Source: Cynocephalus volans (taxonomy: Eukaryota; Chordata; Mammalia; Dermoptera; Cynocephalidae). From it: 64,000 nt of DNA. The stretch lies in the NCBI RefSeq assembly GCF_027409185.1, contig NC_084474.1, positions 10,719,382-10,783,381 on the forward strand, written 5' to 3'. The translations under genes and the position numbers were made by a program. The notes under the pieces were generated by a model. It saw nothing but the letters and a program-made list of their open reading frames with translations, did not search any database and was not told where the DNA came from. Every line of letters starts with the position of its first letter. Position 1 is the first letter of the stretch. Of the stretch, positions 24,093 through 35,258 are shown in pieces.

Positions 24093-24959
24093 CGACGTAT
24101 ATTAAGCATAGTCACAAACTTTGCATTTCTCAGTTTTTCCAGTGAGCCAAAAGAGAATGAATCTATTACTGTAAATTATATAGTTGAAATTATATCAACT
24201 TATTATCCCTTTTAAACAAAAATGAATAGTTTGAGTTAGTAACAAAATTGTCAGCTATTATTTATCATTTGTATTGTTTACCCAATTGTTGCTAAAATGA
24301 CTTATAAGGATATATGAAGTTTCATGCCTTTTTAAAACGGCATACAGTGTGAATCAGAGAAAGGAATTTGTTCAGGACTCTTTTATAATAACTAGACTGC
24401 CACATGCACCTTTGCGGTGTATATATATTATACATTACAGTATATCTTCTTTAAAGTTATATTAAGCATTAAAGCCCAGTGAAAGCTGTGCATGGCCTGG
24501 GGCCGGGGCGGGGGTCAGGCCGCCTGGCTGGGATTCCAGGGCAGCCTCTGGGCAGCTCATGGGCCTCTGTGGAGGGCAGCGCTCCTGTGTCGCAGGCAAC
24601 GAGACCAGTATCTGCGATTGCTTTTAGTGGTGACCAGAAATTTGGGGAGGTGGGAATTTAGAATGCGTGGCGACCAAGCGACATAGTGCCTCCAATAATC
24701 CTAATAGGAATAGGAAGAAGTGCTGGGATGCCCACAGGACACGGGGTAGAAACTTGAGTTAAATCACAGTTTCTCTCAATAGTGAAACAATTCAGAAGCA
24801 AGGGCTTGCATGTGTTCATAAAACTCATAAATAATGCTGCCCAGAGCTATTATTTCATCTTGTGAGGGACAGGGCAGTAACACAGACTTTATAGGTTAAA
24901 TGTCAGTCTGAGCTTGCTGCACCTCACTCCTGAGTGGCCCTGATATGTCACGATGACTT
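24093..24959. other. Intergenic, nothing recognised
   Basis: A GC-rich patch at 24480-24600 with few CpGs. No gene seen. Confidence 0.4.
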
Positions 24960-25350
24960 GTCATGGATGCCAGGCACTGCCCTGGCCCAGGCTTCCTCCT
25001 GCTTTCTCCCACCTTTGTCCACTCTCTTTCTCTCCAGTTCCCTTCCCTTCACTCCCTTTTGCTCTAGACAACTTGCACCACTCAGTATTTGCCCCCACAC
25101 CTCCTCCTGAACCACTCCTCTTTGCATGCTGTTTGCTTCAAGTGGAATGCCCATCGTCCTCCCCTTACTCCATGGTTCCACTGGTTCTTCAAATCCTGGC
25201 TTAATCAGTGCTGCTTCTGTAAGGTTTTCTTTGGTCTCATCAGAGTTATTCTGGTCTGCTCTCAGAGTGTGTGCTTTTGCTATTATTTTTATCTCTACCA
25301 CAGCAGTTGATATATTCTACTTTGCAATGTAGTGACTTAGAAATAGGGCT
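24960..25350 (+). repeat. L2 LINE 3' fragment
   Basis: Pyrimidine-rich text with the L2 order: TTGCATGCTGTTTGCTTCAA, TTCAAATCCTGGCTTAATCA, then TCTCTACCACAGCAGTTGAT. Diverged. Confidence 0.55.
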
Positions 25351-26504
25351 CCTCCGTGCCTGGAGTGCAGTTGAGGTGGGTGCTGGGTGTACCACCTGGG
25401 TTCCTCACTACCAGGCTGAGCGCTGACCCCTCAGCAGCTGGCAATGTGGGTGGCCAGCAGCTGGCAGCAGGTCTCTCTGCTAAACAGAGCTGCCTTAGCC
25501 AGGTCAGGCTTCTCTACAGGGCTGCTAGGATCGAAGGACTCATCTATTCGGGATGGGTCGGTTTACAAAGGCCAAGCCCCCTTGCCTCAAAGTGGAGTAG
25601 CTCTGCAGGGCTCTCCAGCTCCAGAGCTCCCCTTGGGCTAGGCTGAGATCTTTGCACACATTGCAGCACAGCTCAGCTCCTCCTTCTGCCCAGTCCCACT
25701 CCCTTTTCACCCTGTAGGACTTGATCCCAAGGGCACTCTCCATTAAATTTCCTCCATGCAAAGTTTACCTCAGCAGCTCTTTCCTAGGATCTCACCCCCT
25801 CCTTACTGGCTGTTTGTGGCTGCATTTGGCAGGTGTCTGCAGTGGAGGTACTGAGAATGTGTGTGTTGAATTGAACAGAACAGAGGTTCCTGGTCCGGCC
25901 CTTTAAACAAAGCCCAGAATCAAAAAGGATTCCCGTCTAGGTCTCGCTCTCATGATGGATTGGCTTTGAGTTGTCCAGAGGATTTATACAGGAGACTGGG
26001 CCATTTATTCCTAGGTGGGAATGCATGAGTATTGAATTAAGTTAAACCATACATTATACAGTATTATAGTATTCCTCATTAGGAAAATTCCCACCTACGT
26101 CATAAAAACCTGTGACTCTAAGTCTCTGAAAGTCCTGATTCCAATTGGATCATTATAGAAAATAATTTTTAAAAAAGAAAACCAATTTTAGCTCCACATG
26201 GGTCTTCATGCTTCAGCCTCAACTTTCCTGCTGAATTAGAAAACAAACATTCCTTGTCTCTCTGAAGCCTGGACATTTTTTGGGTCCTCTCTAGCTGTAA
26301 TTTTGAGAATTTTCTTTGATCCAGAGTCATGAACACCTCTCTCTAGCACCCACCATAGACAGCCCCTGCAGGGACGTGCTTCCTCTGACAAGCTGGGCTC
26401 GACTGTCCCAGGCATCCTGTAAAGCTTCAGGCCTCTCCACCCAGCAGTGCAGTGCTGTGATGAGGAGCTATGAGATGTTGGGGAAAACGGAGATAAATTC
26501 AGCA
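25351..26504. other. Intergenic, nothing recognised
   Basis: No exon or repeat named. Confidence 0.4.
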
Positions 26505-26869
26505 GGGCTTAGGTTTCTGTTCTCAGTGTTGCTATAACAGAATACCTGAGGTGGGTAATTTATAAAGGAAAGAAATTTATTTTCTCACTGTTCTGGAGGC
26601 TGGGAAGTCCAAGATCAGGGCACTGGCAAGTTCAATTGTCTGGTGAGGGCTGCTCTCTTGTGTCCTGGCATGGCAGAAAGGTAGAAAAGCAAGCTAGCAA
26701 GCTAGCCAAATGCTGCACTGTGTGAAGCCTCTTTTATAATGGCCTCAACCCTATTAACTAAGGAGTGGCCCTCATGGCCTAATTGCCTCTTAAATGCCCC
26801 ACCTCCGAATACTATCACACCGACAACACCTGAATTTTGGAGGGGTCACATGCAAATCATAGCAAACCC
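26505..26869 (-). mobile_element. MaLR/MLT1-type solo LTR, antisense
   Basis: GTTGCTATAACAGAATACCT, GGGTAATTTATAAAGGAAAG and TTCTGGAGGCTGGGAAGTCC are the reversed 3' part of a MaLR LTR. The right end is near AAATCATAGCA. Confidence 0.75.
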
Positions 26870-26944
26870 AAACCCATGGCTAGAATTCCTGCTGGGCCTG
26901 CCAAAGCCAGCATAATCACATGGCTGCAACACACAGAAAGTGGG

Positions 26945-27325
26945 TGTTATGGCCTGAACGGTGACCCCCACCACTCATATGGTGGAGCCCTGACCCTTGG
27001 TATCTCAAAATGTGACTGTATTTGGAGATAGGTTCTTTAATGAGATAATTAAGGTAAATTGAAGTCATATGTGTGTGCCCTAATCCAATAGGACTGGTGT
27101 CTTTATAAGAAAAGGAGATTAGGACACAGACACACACAGAGGGATGACCATATCAGCACACTGGGAGATGGCAGCTGTCTACAGCCACGGAGAGAGACCT
27201 TGGAAGAACTTCAACCTGCTGACACCTAGGTCTTGAACTTCTAGCCCCCAGAAATGTGAGTAACTATATTTCCATTGTTTAAGCCACCCCCATGCTCCTT
27301 GCTTGTGATAGCCGTAGCTGTCATG
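26945..27325 (+). mobile_element. MLT1-type solo LTR, sense
   Basis: TGTTATGGCCTGAACGGTGA at the start, GTGACTGTATTTGGAGATAG and CCTAATCCAATAGGACTGGT in the middle, and a GTTTAAGCCACCCC near the end. It lies back to back with the antisense LTR that ends at 26869. Confidence 0.75.
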
Positions 27326-28599
27326 CAGGCGGTTAAGTATTAGACACATTCCAAGAGAGTAGCTTCACAGAACTCACCACAGTGTTTCCATCTTCGTCTC
27401 TGATGAGGCGCTGGAAGGCATCCTGAGGTGAGGAGATTACATGCACTTGACTGCTCCGTGGGCCAGCTGGCCTGGATGAGTCTCTCTACGCTTCTAGGTG
27501 GGAGATTATGGACAGAAGATGGCCGTTCCTTCTGGCTTGGGAGGATTCCCTGCCGGGGATTATCCCCTAAAGAAGCTGCACACAGTGAGGTAACGTCTGT
27601 TTGGTGTATATAGTACTTTTGTCTGATTGCTTCTTTGGATTTCCCAAGGGTAATAAAAGTAAACTTTAAGATGGGCATTTGTAGAAAAAGTCCCGAACAT
27701 TTTAGAGACAATTAAAGAACATTCCTAGGAGAAATTTTTCTAGGCCTACGAAAGAGAAGAGTGGTTACCAATTAATTATAAATCTATGAATAAGGGCTTT
27801 TGACAAATTAAATCAAAGAATAAATCAGGCTCATTTTCAAATAGAATATCATGTGGGCTGGACTGAAAGAGAATTGTTAGAGTAAAAGAGATGGAAGAAA
27901 AATTAAAATGAGTTGTTGAGAGACAATGAAGCCAGGTTATTGTTGCTTCTGTCTGTGACACACATGTAAATCCCCTTTCCCATTTTAACGTGTTCCTATC
28001 CATAGATCATGTAAATCTACCTTTTCGCTAAAGAGTAAAAACTGTACCTATATGTGACATAAGCTTTCCTCACACTGTGTTTCGTAACTAAATCAGGTGT
28101 TTGAGGAGCCAAATATAGAAAATGCCTCAAAGTCAGGAAAGGACAGTCAGAAAAATGGTATCCACTACGGTAGGAAATGAGTTCTGAAATTAAGAGCATT
28201 GTGGGAAACGTGTGTAATTCAGTCATAGGAGCAGACTAAAAAAGCCTATTGAAAAGTTGATTTACTCATTGTTTAGTGCCAGATCCAAATGTAATTGCAG
28301 TGGAGAAATTAGCATTGGATTATTGCATAGCAGTTTTGAAAAACTGTGTCTTGGCCAATTTGTTTTTCTAAATCAATATAACATTAGCTAACGTGAGTCA
28401 GGCTGTAATATTTTTAGGGTTCTGCCTACTTAGTGCCAAAAACCTTTAGATGGAGAGTAAAAACTGTATTCATACACACGCAGATGTTTTTAGCTCAAAG
28501 ATTTCACCACAGTACCTTGCGGTTTTTGCTACTATGAATCCTAGTTTTACACAAGTTTTGGATGGAAAATTTTGGATGGATTTGCCTGTTAAGTAGGAT
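27326..28599. other. Intergenic, nothing recognised
   Basis: Frames up to 123 codons at 27340-27711 carry no motif. Just left of the CpG island. Confidence 0.4.
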
Positions 28600-29425
28600 T
28601 TTGTGAGGTGGGACGCAGGGGCGACAACCCTTTCACTGGCTGCCTCGCCCTCTGACATCCCCGATTGAGATGAGACTTGAGCGCTTCCCCGACGTGGACG
28701 GGGCTGTGTCCGGCCTCGCTCCTCCTCAGCCACCCGGCTGTCGCCCCAGATCCCTGTGCGGTCTTAGCTCCGATCCTCCAGAAGTCCCGGGACCAGGATT
28801 GCTGGGAGCGCGATGGGAGGACATAGGAAGAACCGGCCGGCCAGTGGGGCAGGAGGCCATGCTGGGGGGATTCAGGAAAAGCCCACGAGGGGTCCACAGA
28901 GGGGAGCTCTGGCTCAGCCCCGCAGGGGAGTTCTGGGGACAGTGTCGGTCCGGCTTTAAGCCATGTGGGACGAGGCAGCCGGAGTAGTCAGGGCGGCCTG
29001 GGGGAGGGGATGCCCAGCCCGGGCACTGCCACCCGCAGCCTGACCGCAGCCCCGCGGAGAGGGTGCCCGGGGCTCCCCACCGCGCCGTCGCCCGCCACGG
29101 TGCCTGGTGCGCCCGGGCTCCCGAGTCTCCAAAGCAGGCGGCAGTGGGGCAGCGCGCGACGGTGGCGCGGGGCAGGCTTGGTCACCTCTCACACCTCAGC
29201 TCGGTGCATCTTTAAACCCGCCCTAGATGCTCTCCACTTGGCGGCGCAGGCGAGGCCACGTCTGCCAGCCTAGGGCCGGGAGGGGACCTGCCGGAGCAGC
29301 AACAGGGCCATGTCCCCGTGTGGGCCCGAGCAGGCGCGGCCGGCGGGGGCTGGGGCGCAGACCCGCCTCCCTCCACCCCTGCCCGATGGCCTCGGCCTCC
29401 ACGTTTTCTAGAACTTTCCAATCGT
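28600..29425. promoter_or_regulatory. CpG island
   Basis: I count roughly 65 CpG dinucleotides in about 820 bases with GC content above 60 percent, while the flanks are AT-rich and CpG-poor. The densest part is 29041-29360, with GC-box-like runs (GGGGCGCAG, GGCGGG). Islands of this size usually mark a promoter, but I can identify no first exon; frames up to 105 codons on both strands are typical of GC-rich DNA. It lies about 10 kb downstream of the ST18 3' end. It could start a non-coding RNA or be an orphan enhancer-associated island. Confidence 0.75.
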
Positions 29426-31659
29426 ATTTCTGCATTTCGTAAGAGAGGGGTTTGGGGTCTAGACAAGTCCGGTTCTGTTTTCTGAAAGGTCAGACAGTGT
29501 AAGGGTGGTGGGAGTGGAATGAAAACCCAGAACTCACGATTATGTCACGTAATGTAGTGGATAATTTTTCAGGACACCTCCAGCATTTCTAAAACTAAAA
29601 AGCATTACTGTACTGATGATTAACAGTGATCACAATTGATACATAATGTAATACAAATACTACACAGCTCTACTTTTTAACAGTTTTCTACTTGTTCTCA
29701 CGTCTGTTACCATCAAAGAACCTTGAGGAGAAATGGGTCATATGGTATTTTGCATTTGGGAAAATGGGCACAGAAAATATCTAGTGACATTTGGATGTCA
29801 CCCACTCGGTCCTTTCTTCGTTCTTTTACTCATTCACTCAATTATTCAGTCTCTGCGCTGGAGAGTCTCCATACGCTGAGGACGTAGCCATGGCTGTGGT
29901 AGAGATCGGGCCCCCTTTAGCTCATAGGTCAGCTAGGAAAACAGTCATGAACAAGTCATGAAATGTTTGGTGTGTCTGATACTTCAAAACACATGCTCAT
30001 TCTGTTGGTGGGGATTTGAGAATCGGTAAAGAGTGGAGTCCAGTGGGATCGATGTCCAGGGCAACTGGGCTTTTTGGCCCCTTCAAACTGAATCACATGA
30101 AAACGTGCATATCAAACTGTGGGCATATGCAATCCATTTAATGAGTGGCCAACAATTGCGAATGTCCATTTTTAGGAAGAAAAAGACTGATGGCAATTTA
30201 AAAAATAACAAAAAGAGTATTTTAATAAAATAACAATTTTTAAAAAATTGCTTTAAAAGGAGTGCTAACATTTGAAGAACTTTCACTCAGTTCTACCCTG
30301 GATAAATGAGCCACAGTTTCATACCCCAACCTCACACTGGCCTAGTGGTAGAGAATGTGAGACGCCTGCCTCCACATCCAATTCTTTCTTTGGTCTTTCC
30401 TTTGTTTTACAGTTTAGGATGCGAGTGAGGTGGCTGGAGATCTAGCAGCAACCTTACATAATGTGATAACCTCGAGGATACAACTTAGTGACAGAAGGGT
30501 GGCTGGGAAAGACAGATGAGACTCAGAGCCCCACTGCAGTGTCTACCATCCCATTCGTCATTGGAGAGAGAGAGAGGATTTCTTACTGTTATGTCCAGAT
30601 GAACCACATCGATCTAATTCAATTAAGCTCATTACTCTCTATTTCTATTAAATTAGGAAATCCTAACATAATTATAAGCATTAAGATGATAGTGATTTTT
30701 TGGTGGCTCTGGCAGGAAGTTTTGGATATTTGGATTGAACGTAGACCCAGACTTAATGGTGATATTTCTCACCCCTTACTAGCTGTAGTGCTTCGCAGGT
30801 ATCAAAGTGACAGATACCTCATCCTCAAACACTGAGAAATTATATGTTAACTTGAACAATAGCTGGAAATGGATTTCTAACTTGTTCTTTGGCTGTATAT
30901 GTTTCTGAAAGCATTTTGGAAAATATTTGACCTTAGTTTAGTTTATAAATATAGAAACGATAACAGGCCATTGATCTCTTTCTTCAGTGAGTGAAAAAAA
31001 TAAACAAGTATTGTGAAAGATTTAATTTCAGGTGATTGGACTGTTTGAGCCATAGTTAGCTTTATTCACGAAATTCTGCTATCTTGTCCTCACCATTAAT
31101 AGTTATGACATTTAGGCTTTAGAGTTACAGGTTCAGTATAGGTAAGATACCGAATATCTTTGAGATCCAAAATTAACAAAGCCCTATGAAATTTTAGAGG
31201 TGGTTTTAATTAGTACTATCAAGGTAATGAAGAAGTATCTTGGCCTCACTCTTCATTTAAATTTTTTGAATACCAACTATGCTTCTCCTTTATGAGCGAG
31301 CACACTTCAGGGTGAAAAAGCAAACTCACTTCCTCGTTCTTCACAAAGCATGCTAAAAGCATGTATATCCAGTTCCAAAGATAACTTTTCAATTTCCACT
31401 ATTTCCTTCAACACAATATTGAGATCAAGAGCACTGAGATCCCAGCATTGAGATCAAGCAATGCCAGCTGCCCCTGTGAATGAAGTAGTTTGTGGGTTCG
31501 TGTTCAAGTTTAACCAGTTTTATTCTACTTAGCAGGTGCTCCATTAATACTAAGTGTAAATAGTGGATCAAAAGTAGTCATTAATTCAGCAAACACACTC
31601 CCAGGTTTTTTGGTGATGACAGAACAGGTCTCTGTGTGGAGTGTGTTGCAGTTCACGTC
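29426..31659. other. Intergenic, little recognised
   Basis: A short L2-like stretch at about 29825-29960 (CATTCACTCAATTATTCAG). Otherwise nothing seen. Confidence 0.4.
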
Positions 31660-31714
31660 CAGGCTCGGCCACTTAGGAGCTTTGTAATCCTAGCTTAAGA
31701 AATCTCTGTGTGCC
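31660..31714 (+). repeat. MIR fragment, left of an inserted LTR
   Basis: AGGCTCGGCCACTTAGGAGC then TTAAGAAATCTCTGTGTGCC. The same MIR continues at 32092. Confidence 0.65.
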
Positions 31715-32091
31715 TGCTATAGACTGAATGTTTGTGTCCCCTCAAAATTCATGTTTTGAAATCTTAACCCCCAAGAAGGTGATGGTGTTAGGAGGTGGGG
31801 CCTTTGGGTGGTGATTAGGCCATGAGGATGGAGTCCCCATGAATGGGATTAGTGTCTTCATAAAAGAGGCCCCAGAGAGGTCCTGTGTCCCTTGTCACAT
31901 GTCTCACATATGAGGATGCAGTGAGATAAGGGCCATCTATGAATCAGAATGGGGGCTTCACCAGACACTGAATCTACTGGCAAGTTGAACTTGGACTTCC
32001 CAGCCTCCAGAACTGTGAGAAATAAACTCCTGTTGTTTTAAGCCACCCAGTTTATGTTAGTTTGTTATTGCAGCCCAAATACACTAAGGCA
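31715..32091 (+). mobile_element. MLT1A-like solo LTR, sense
   Basis: A complete LTR from TGCTATAGACTGAATG to ACTAAGGCA. Inner landmarks are GGTGGGGCCTTTGGGTGGTG, AAGAGGCCCCAGAGAGGTCC and GTTGTTTTAAGCCACCCAGT. It is inserted inside a MIR, with a short target repeat that includes TGCC on each side. Confidence 0.85.
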
Positions 32092-32140
32092 ATGCCTCAG
32101 TTTCCCTATCTATCTTTGGGGAGAGTGTTAGTCTCTCCCT
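32092..32140 (+). repeat. MIR fragment, right of the inserted LTR
   Basis: TGCCTCAGTTTCCCTATCTA continues the MIR broken at 31714. Confidence 0.65.
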
Positions 32141-32879
32141 CATGGGCATGTGTTTCTCTAAGTTGAACTAGTATTGTTGGAATTGCCACCTCTTCATCTG
32201 TACTTCAGTGAATCAGTTTTGAGCGCTTGGTTCATTTTTGTGTGTCAGGAATATAATACAACAAAACAAGACAATGAAAATATAATCAACAATATAGAAC
32301 AAGTGACACAAAAAAACACATTTGCTGAGATGGACTGCTCCCCCTTAACTGAATATTAGCCCGTATAAATTAATCCAAGCCATCCGATATAGCTCATTTG
32401 TGATTCTCAAGAATGTAATGATAAATGGGATTTCTGTGAAAGTAATAATTTAGATTATATTTCAGATTTGTAAAATACATTTGACACATTCGCTTCCCTC
32501 CTTGTTCCTCTGAAACTGCCGCCCCTCGTGCAGGTTTTGGGGTAGGCCCCGCTGTGGGCTTCTCCTGAGCCTTTGACGCCCCAGCCCTAGAAGCTCAGCT
32601 AAGCTTCAGGGTTTTTTCTTCACCTGGAATAAAAAACATCATGGGTACAAATGAAACGTAAGTGCCAGTTTTCATAGTTCATCTAAGATTTACTTTTTGA
32701 ATGTTTCTTTGAACTTGACCTCCTCTCATTTTCAACGTGACCCCTTTGTTCAGGCCCTTCTCCTCTTTTGGGCTTGCCCTGTGGTCTCTGTGTCCCAGTC
32801 TCCATTGTCCACTTAGTCCCCCCCACAGGGCTGGTGTTCTTCTTAACCAAGGATCCGATTCAGTACTATGTGGTGATAC
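32141..32879. other. Intergenic, nothing recognised
   Basis: No coding exon or named repeat seen. Confidence 0.4.
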
Positions 32880-33065
32880 TTGTAATGATATTTGGAGACA
32901 GACAGACATGAGTTTGAATTCTAGCTCTTCCATTTGCCAGCTGGGTAATTGTGGACAAGTTACTGAAGATTTTTGAGCCTCAAGTAAGGTCTAAGTGAAA
33001 TACTTGCCTTGTGGTGAGGAACCTTCTGAGATCACATGTGCTGAGCATTTGGTGGCACTTGGCTC
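32880..33065 (+). repeat. MIR element
   Basis: GACATGAGTTTGAATTCTAG, then GGTAATTGTGGACAAGTTAC, then GAGCCTCAAGTAAGG: the ordered core of a MIR, sense orientation. Confidence 0.7.
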
Positions 33066-33399
33066 ACACGTCTCCTTAGTCTACCGCAGCCCTCTGCTGG
33101 TCCATCCCGCGGTGCTCAAGTCTCACAGGTCTGTTAGGGGCGAGGGCAGTACTCATGTTTTCTAAGTGGTCCCTCCCCAGATCCACGCGGAAAAGGAGGG
33201 CTGCTCTGGGTCCAGGCAGATGCTGTGGACATTAGCAGATAATGGACTAGCTGCTGCCGTGTTTGGAGAATACGTAATGTCCCCATGCCCAGGAGACTCT
33301 GCTGACCCTGGCTGCCCGGTCCCCACACCTTTCCTGAGGCCATCCACGTCAGTTCTAAGGCCTCAGGATTCCTTAACTTCACAGCAAAAACTCTGAAAA

Positions 33400-33880
33400 T
33401 TTACCTCGGAGACCAGAAACAGTCTGCCTTAACACAGCTTACCATATAAATTAGCATATCTTTACTACTGCAGTGTCTTTATCCACATGACATTACTGTT
33501 CCAGGAAATTGTGCCCAGGAACATAAGAGCAGCAAATAACTTTATTGTTCATTTCAGGAACTTCCCCAAAATCCATTTAAATGAACATCAGACCAGTCAA
33601 CTCTCAATAGATAACATCAAATAGCTGTTTACTGTCCATGATTCTCTTCAAAACTCTCACCTCTGAACCCGTGTCCACTGATTTTAAGCTATGATGTCGC
33701 AAGTTTTACCCAGTCCTAATTAGATGCCACCTGAACCAGAGCCCGCAAACTATAAACAACACACTTTATCTTTTCCTTCTAGAGGCTGCTGAGACTGTCA
33801 AGGTGGAGCTTTCCTTTCCACTGCAGCAATAAAGTCAGTTTTCTCATCAATGAAACTTGGCTGTTGCTTTGAGAAAAAGG
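33400..33880 (+). mobile_element. Possible LTR of an old endogenous retrovirus
   Basis: The right part (CTGCAGCAATAAAGTCAGTT, then a TTGGCTGTTGCTTTGAG) looks like the poly(A)-signal and U5 portion of an LTR. The left boundary and family are unknown. Confidence 0.4.
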
Positions 33881-34173
33881 ATTCAGCTGATATTTTTTTG
33901 GTTTTCTGATAGGTTTTCTAAGCTTCTAAGTTAGCATTGTATGCAGACATGTACTAAAAAATGTATTCCAAATATTACAATGATCTTTTAAACCAGAATT
34001 TGGTTATGTAGATGTGTAATTAAGAAAATAAAAGCTAAAATGAGCCAATTTTCAGGTTGTGTTGGCATGTTTGATACATTAGTGGATTTTACAGTGTGAT
34101 TAGCGACTTTGTTTCTTTGAGCATATAAAATTATTATAGTTCTCAGACCCTTTGTATTTTGGGGATTTCCCTT

Positions 34174-34280
34174 CCAAAAAAAAAAAAAAAAGGAAAGAAA
34201 GAAAGAAAAAGAAAAGAAAAGGAGAAAAAAACATCGTGATTTTGGAACTGTAGAAGAGGGAATTAAAAAAAAAAAAAGAG
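34174..34280 (+). repeat. A-rich low-complexity tract with AAAG units
   Basis: Poly(A), (GAAA)n and a second poly(A) run at 34265-34279. Confidence 0.85.
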
Positions 34281-34592
34281 CTGTTTTTTCCTTTTGACCA
34301 CCTTTTCGGCTTTTTGCAGAAGAGATGGTCAGACAGCACCTTTCGATAGAAATTTAGTGAGAGCCACACATATAATTTTACATTTTCTAGCAGTCACATT
34401 GAAAACAAGTAAAAAGAAAAGGAGAAACTTATTTTAAAACTATATTTTATTCAACACAATATATACAACATATTCTTATTTTAACCTGTGGCACTAGCCA
34501 TAATTCACTGTTCCACAGCTACCATTTTTGACAATGCAGAAAGGCAGAGATGGGGGAAAGGCCCAGTAGAGTGAGAAAGGCTGAGCAGAGAG

Positions 34593-35031
34593 TGGGCAGG
34601 ACCCATGGGAAAAAGGAGAGGGTGGGAAGAGCCAATGGGAAGAAGGTGAGAGTGGGAAGAGCCCATGGGAAGACTAAGAGTGGGAGGACCAATGGGAAGA
34701 AGGCAAGAGTGGGAAGGACCAATGGGAAGAAGGCGAGAGTGGGAAGGACCAATGGGAAGAAGGCGAGAGTGGGAAGGACCAATGGGAAGAAGGCGAGAGT
34801 GGGAAGGACCAATGGGAAGAAGGCAAGAGTGGGAAGGACCAATGGGAAGAAGGCGAGAGTGGGAAGGACCAATGGGAAGAAGGCGAGAGTGGGAAGGACC
34901 AATGGGAAGAAGGAGAGAGTGGGAAGGACCAATGGGAAGAAGGAGAGAGTGGGAAGGACCAATGGGAAGAAGGAGAGAGTAGGAGGACCAATGGGAAGAC
35001 TATGAGTGGGAGGACCAATGGGGAGAGGCTC
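34593..35031 (+). repeat. 30-bp minisatellite, about 15 units, each with a CCAAT box
   Basis: The unit is GGGAAGGACCAATGGGAAGA followed by AGG(C/A)(G/A)AGAGT. Ten units from 34681 to 34980 are exactly 30 bases and almost identical. They differ mainly at GGCGAG, GGCAAG or GGAGAG, which looks like CpG decay plus block copying. Degenerate units flank this core. Thirteen of about fifteen units keep GACCAATGG, a full match to the NF-Y (CCAAT-box) consensus. Because 30 is a multiple of three and the unit has no stop in several frames, long repetitive frames (105-151 codons) exist on both strands. I do not regard them as genes. Confidence 0.95.
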
Positions 35032-35154
35032 ATTCTGAAAGGAGGAGCCTTAGCTCAGAGCTGAGAACAGCACAAGGTAGGAGCCACGCTCAGCTGGGCA
35101 CTGGTTACTGAACCACTTGCTGAATCCTTTCAAAAATATGTTAAAATTACCATA

Positions 35155-35258
35155 ATTCGTAATTCACAGACTTGTTGTAAGAATTAAATAGTCTGTAAAG
35201 CACTTGGGAACTTCCTGGTGAACATTAAGTGCTTGATAAATGTTATGCACCCCACACT
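35155..35258 (+). repeat. MIR 3' fragment
   Basis: TTGTAAGAATTAAATAGTCT, GTAAAGCACTTGGGAACTTC, then AAGTGCTTGATAAATGTTAT: the ordered end of a MIR. Confidence 0.7.

Noticed and set aside
28470..29466. Open frames up to 105 codons on both strands across the CpG island
   Set aside because: GC-rich DNA has few stops; none has a domain or a consistent exon structure.
34519..35033. Long frames of 105-151 codons on both strands with a repeating ten-residue unit
   Set aside because: They come from a 30-base tandem repeat whose length is a multiple of three and lacks stops in several frames; no start context, splice or family support.
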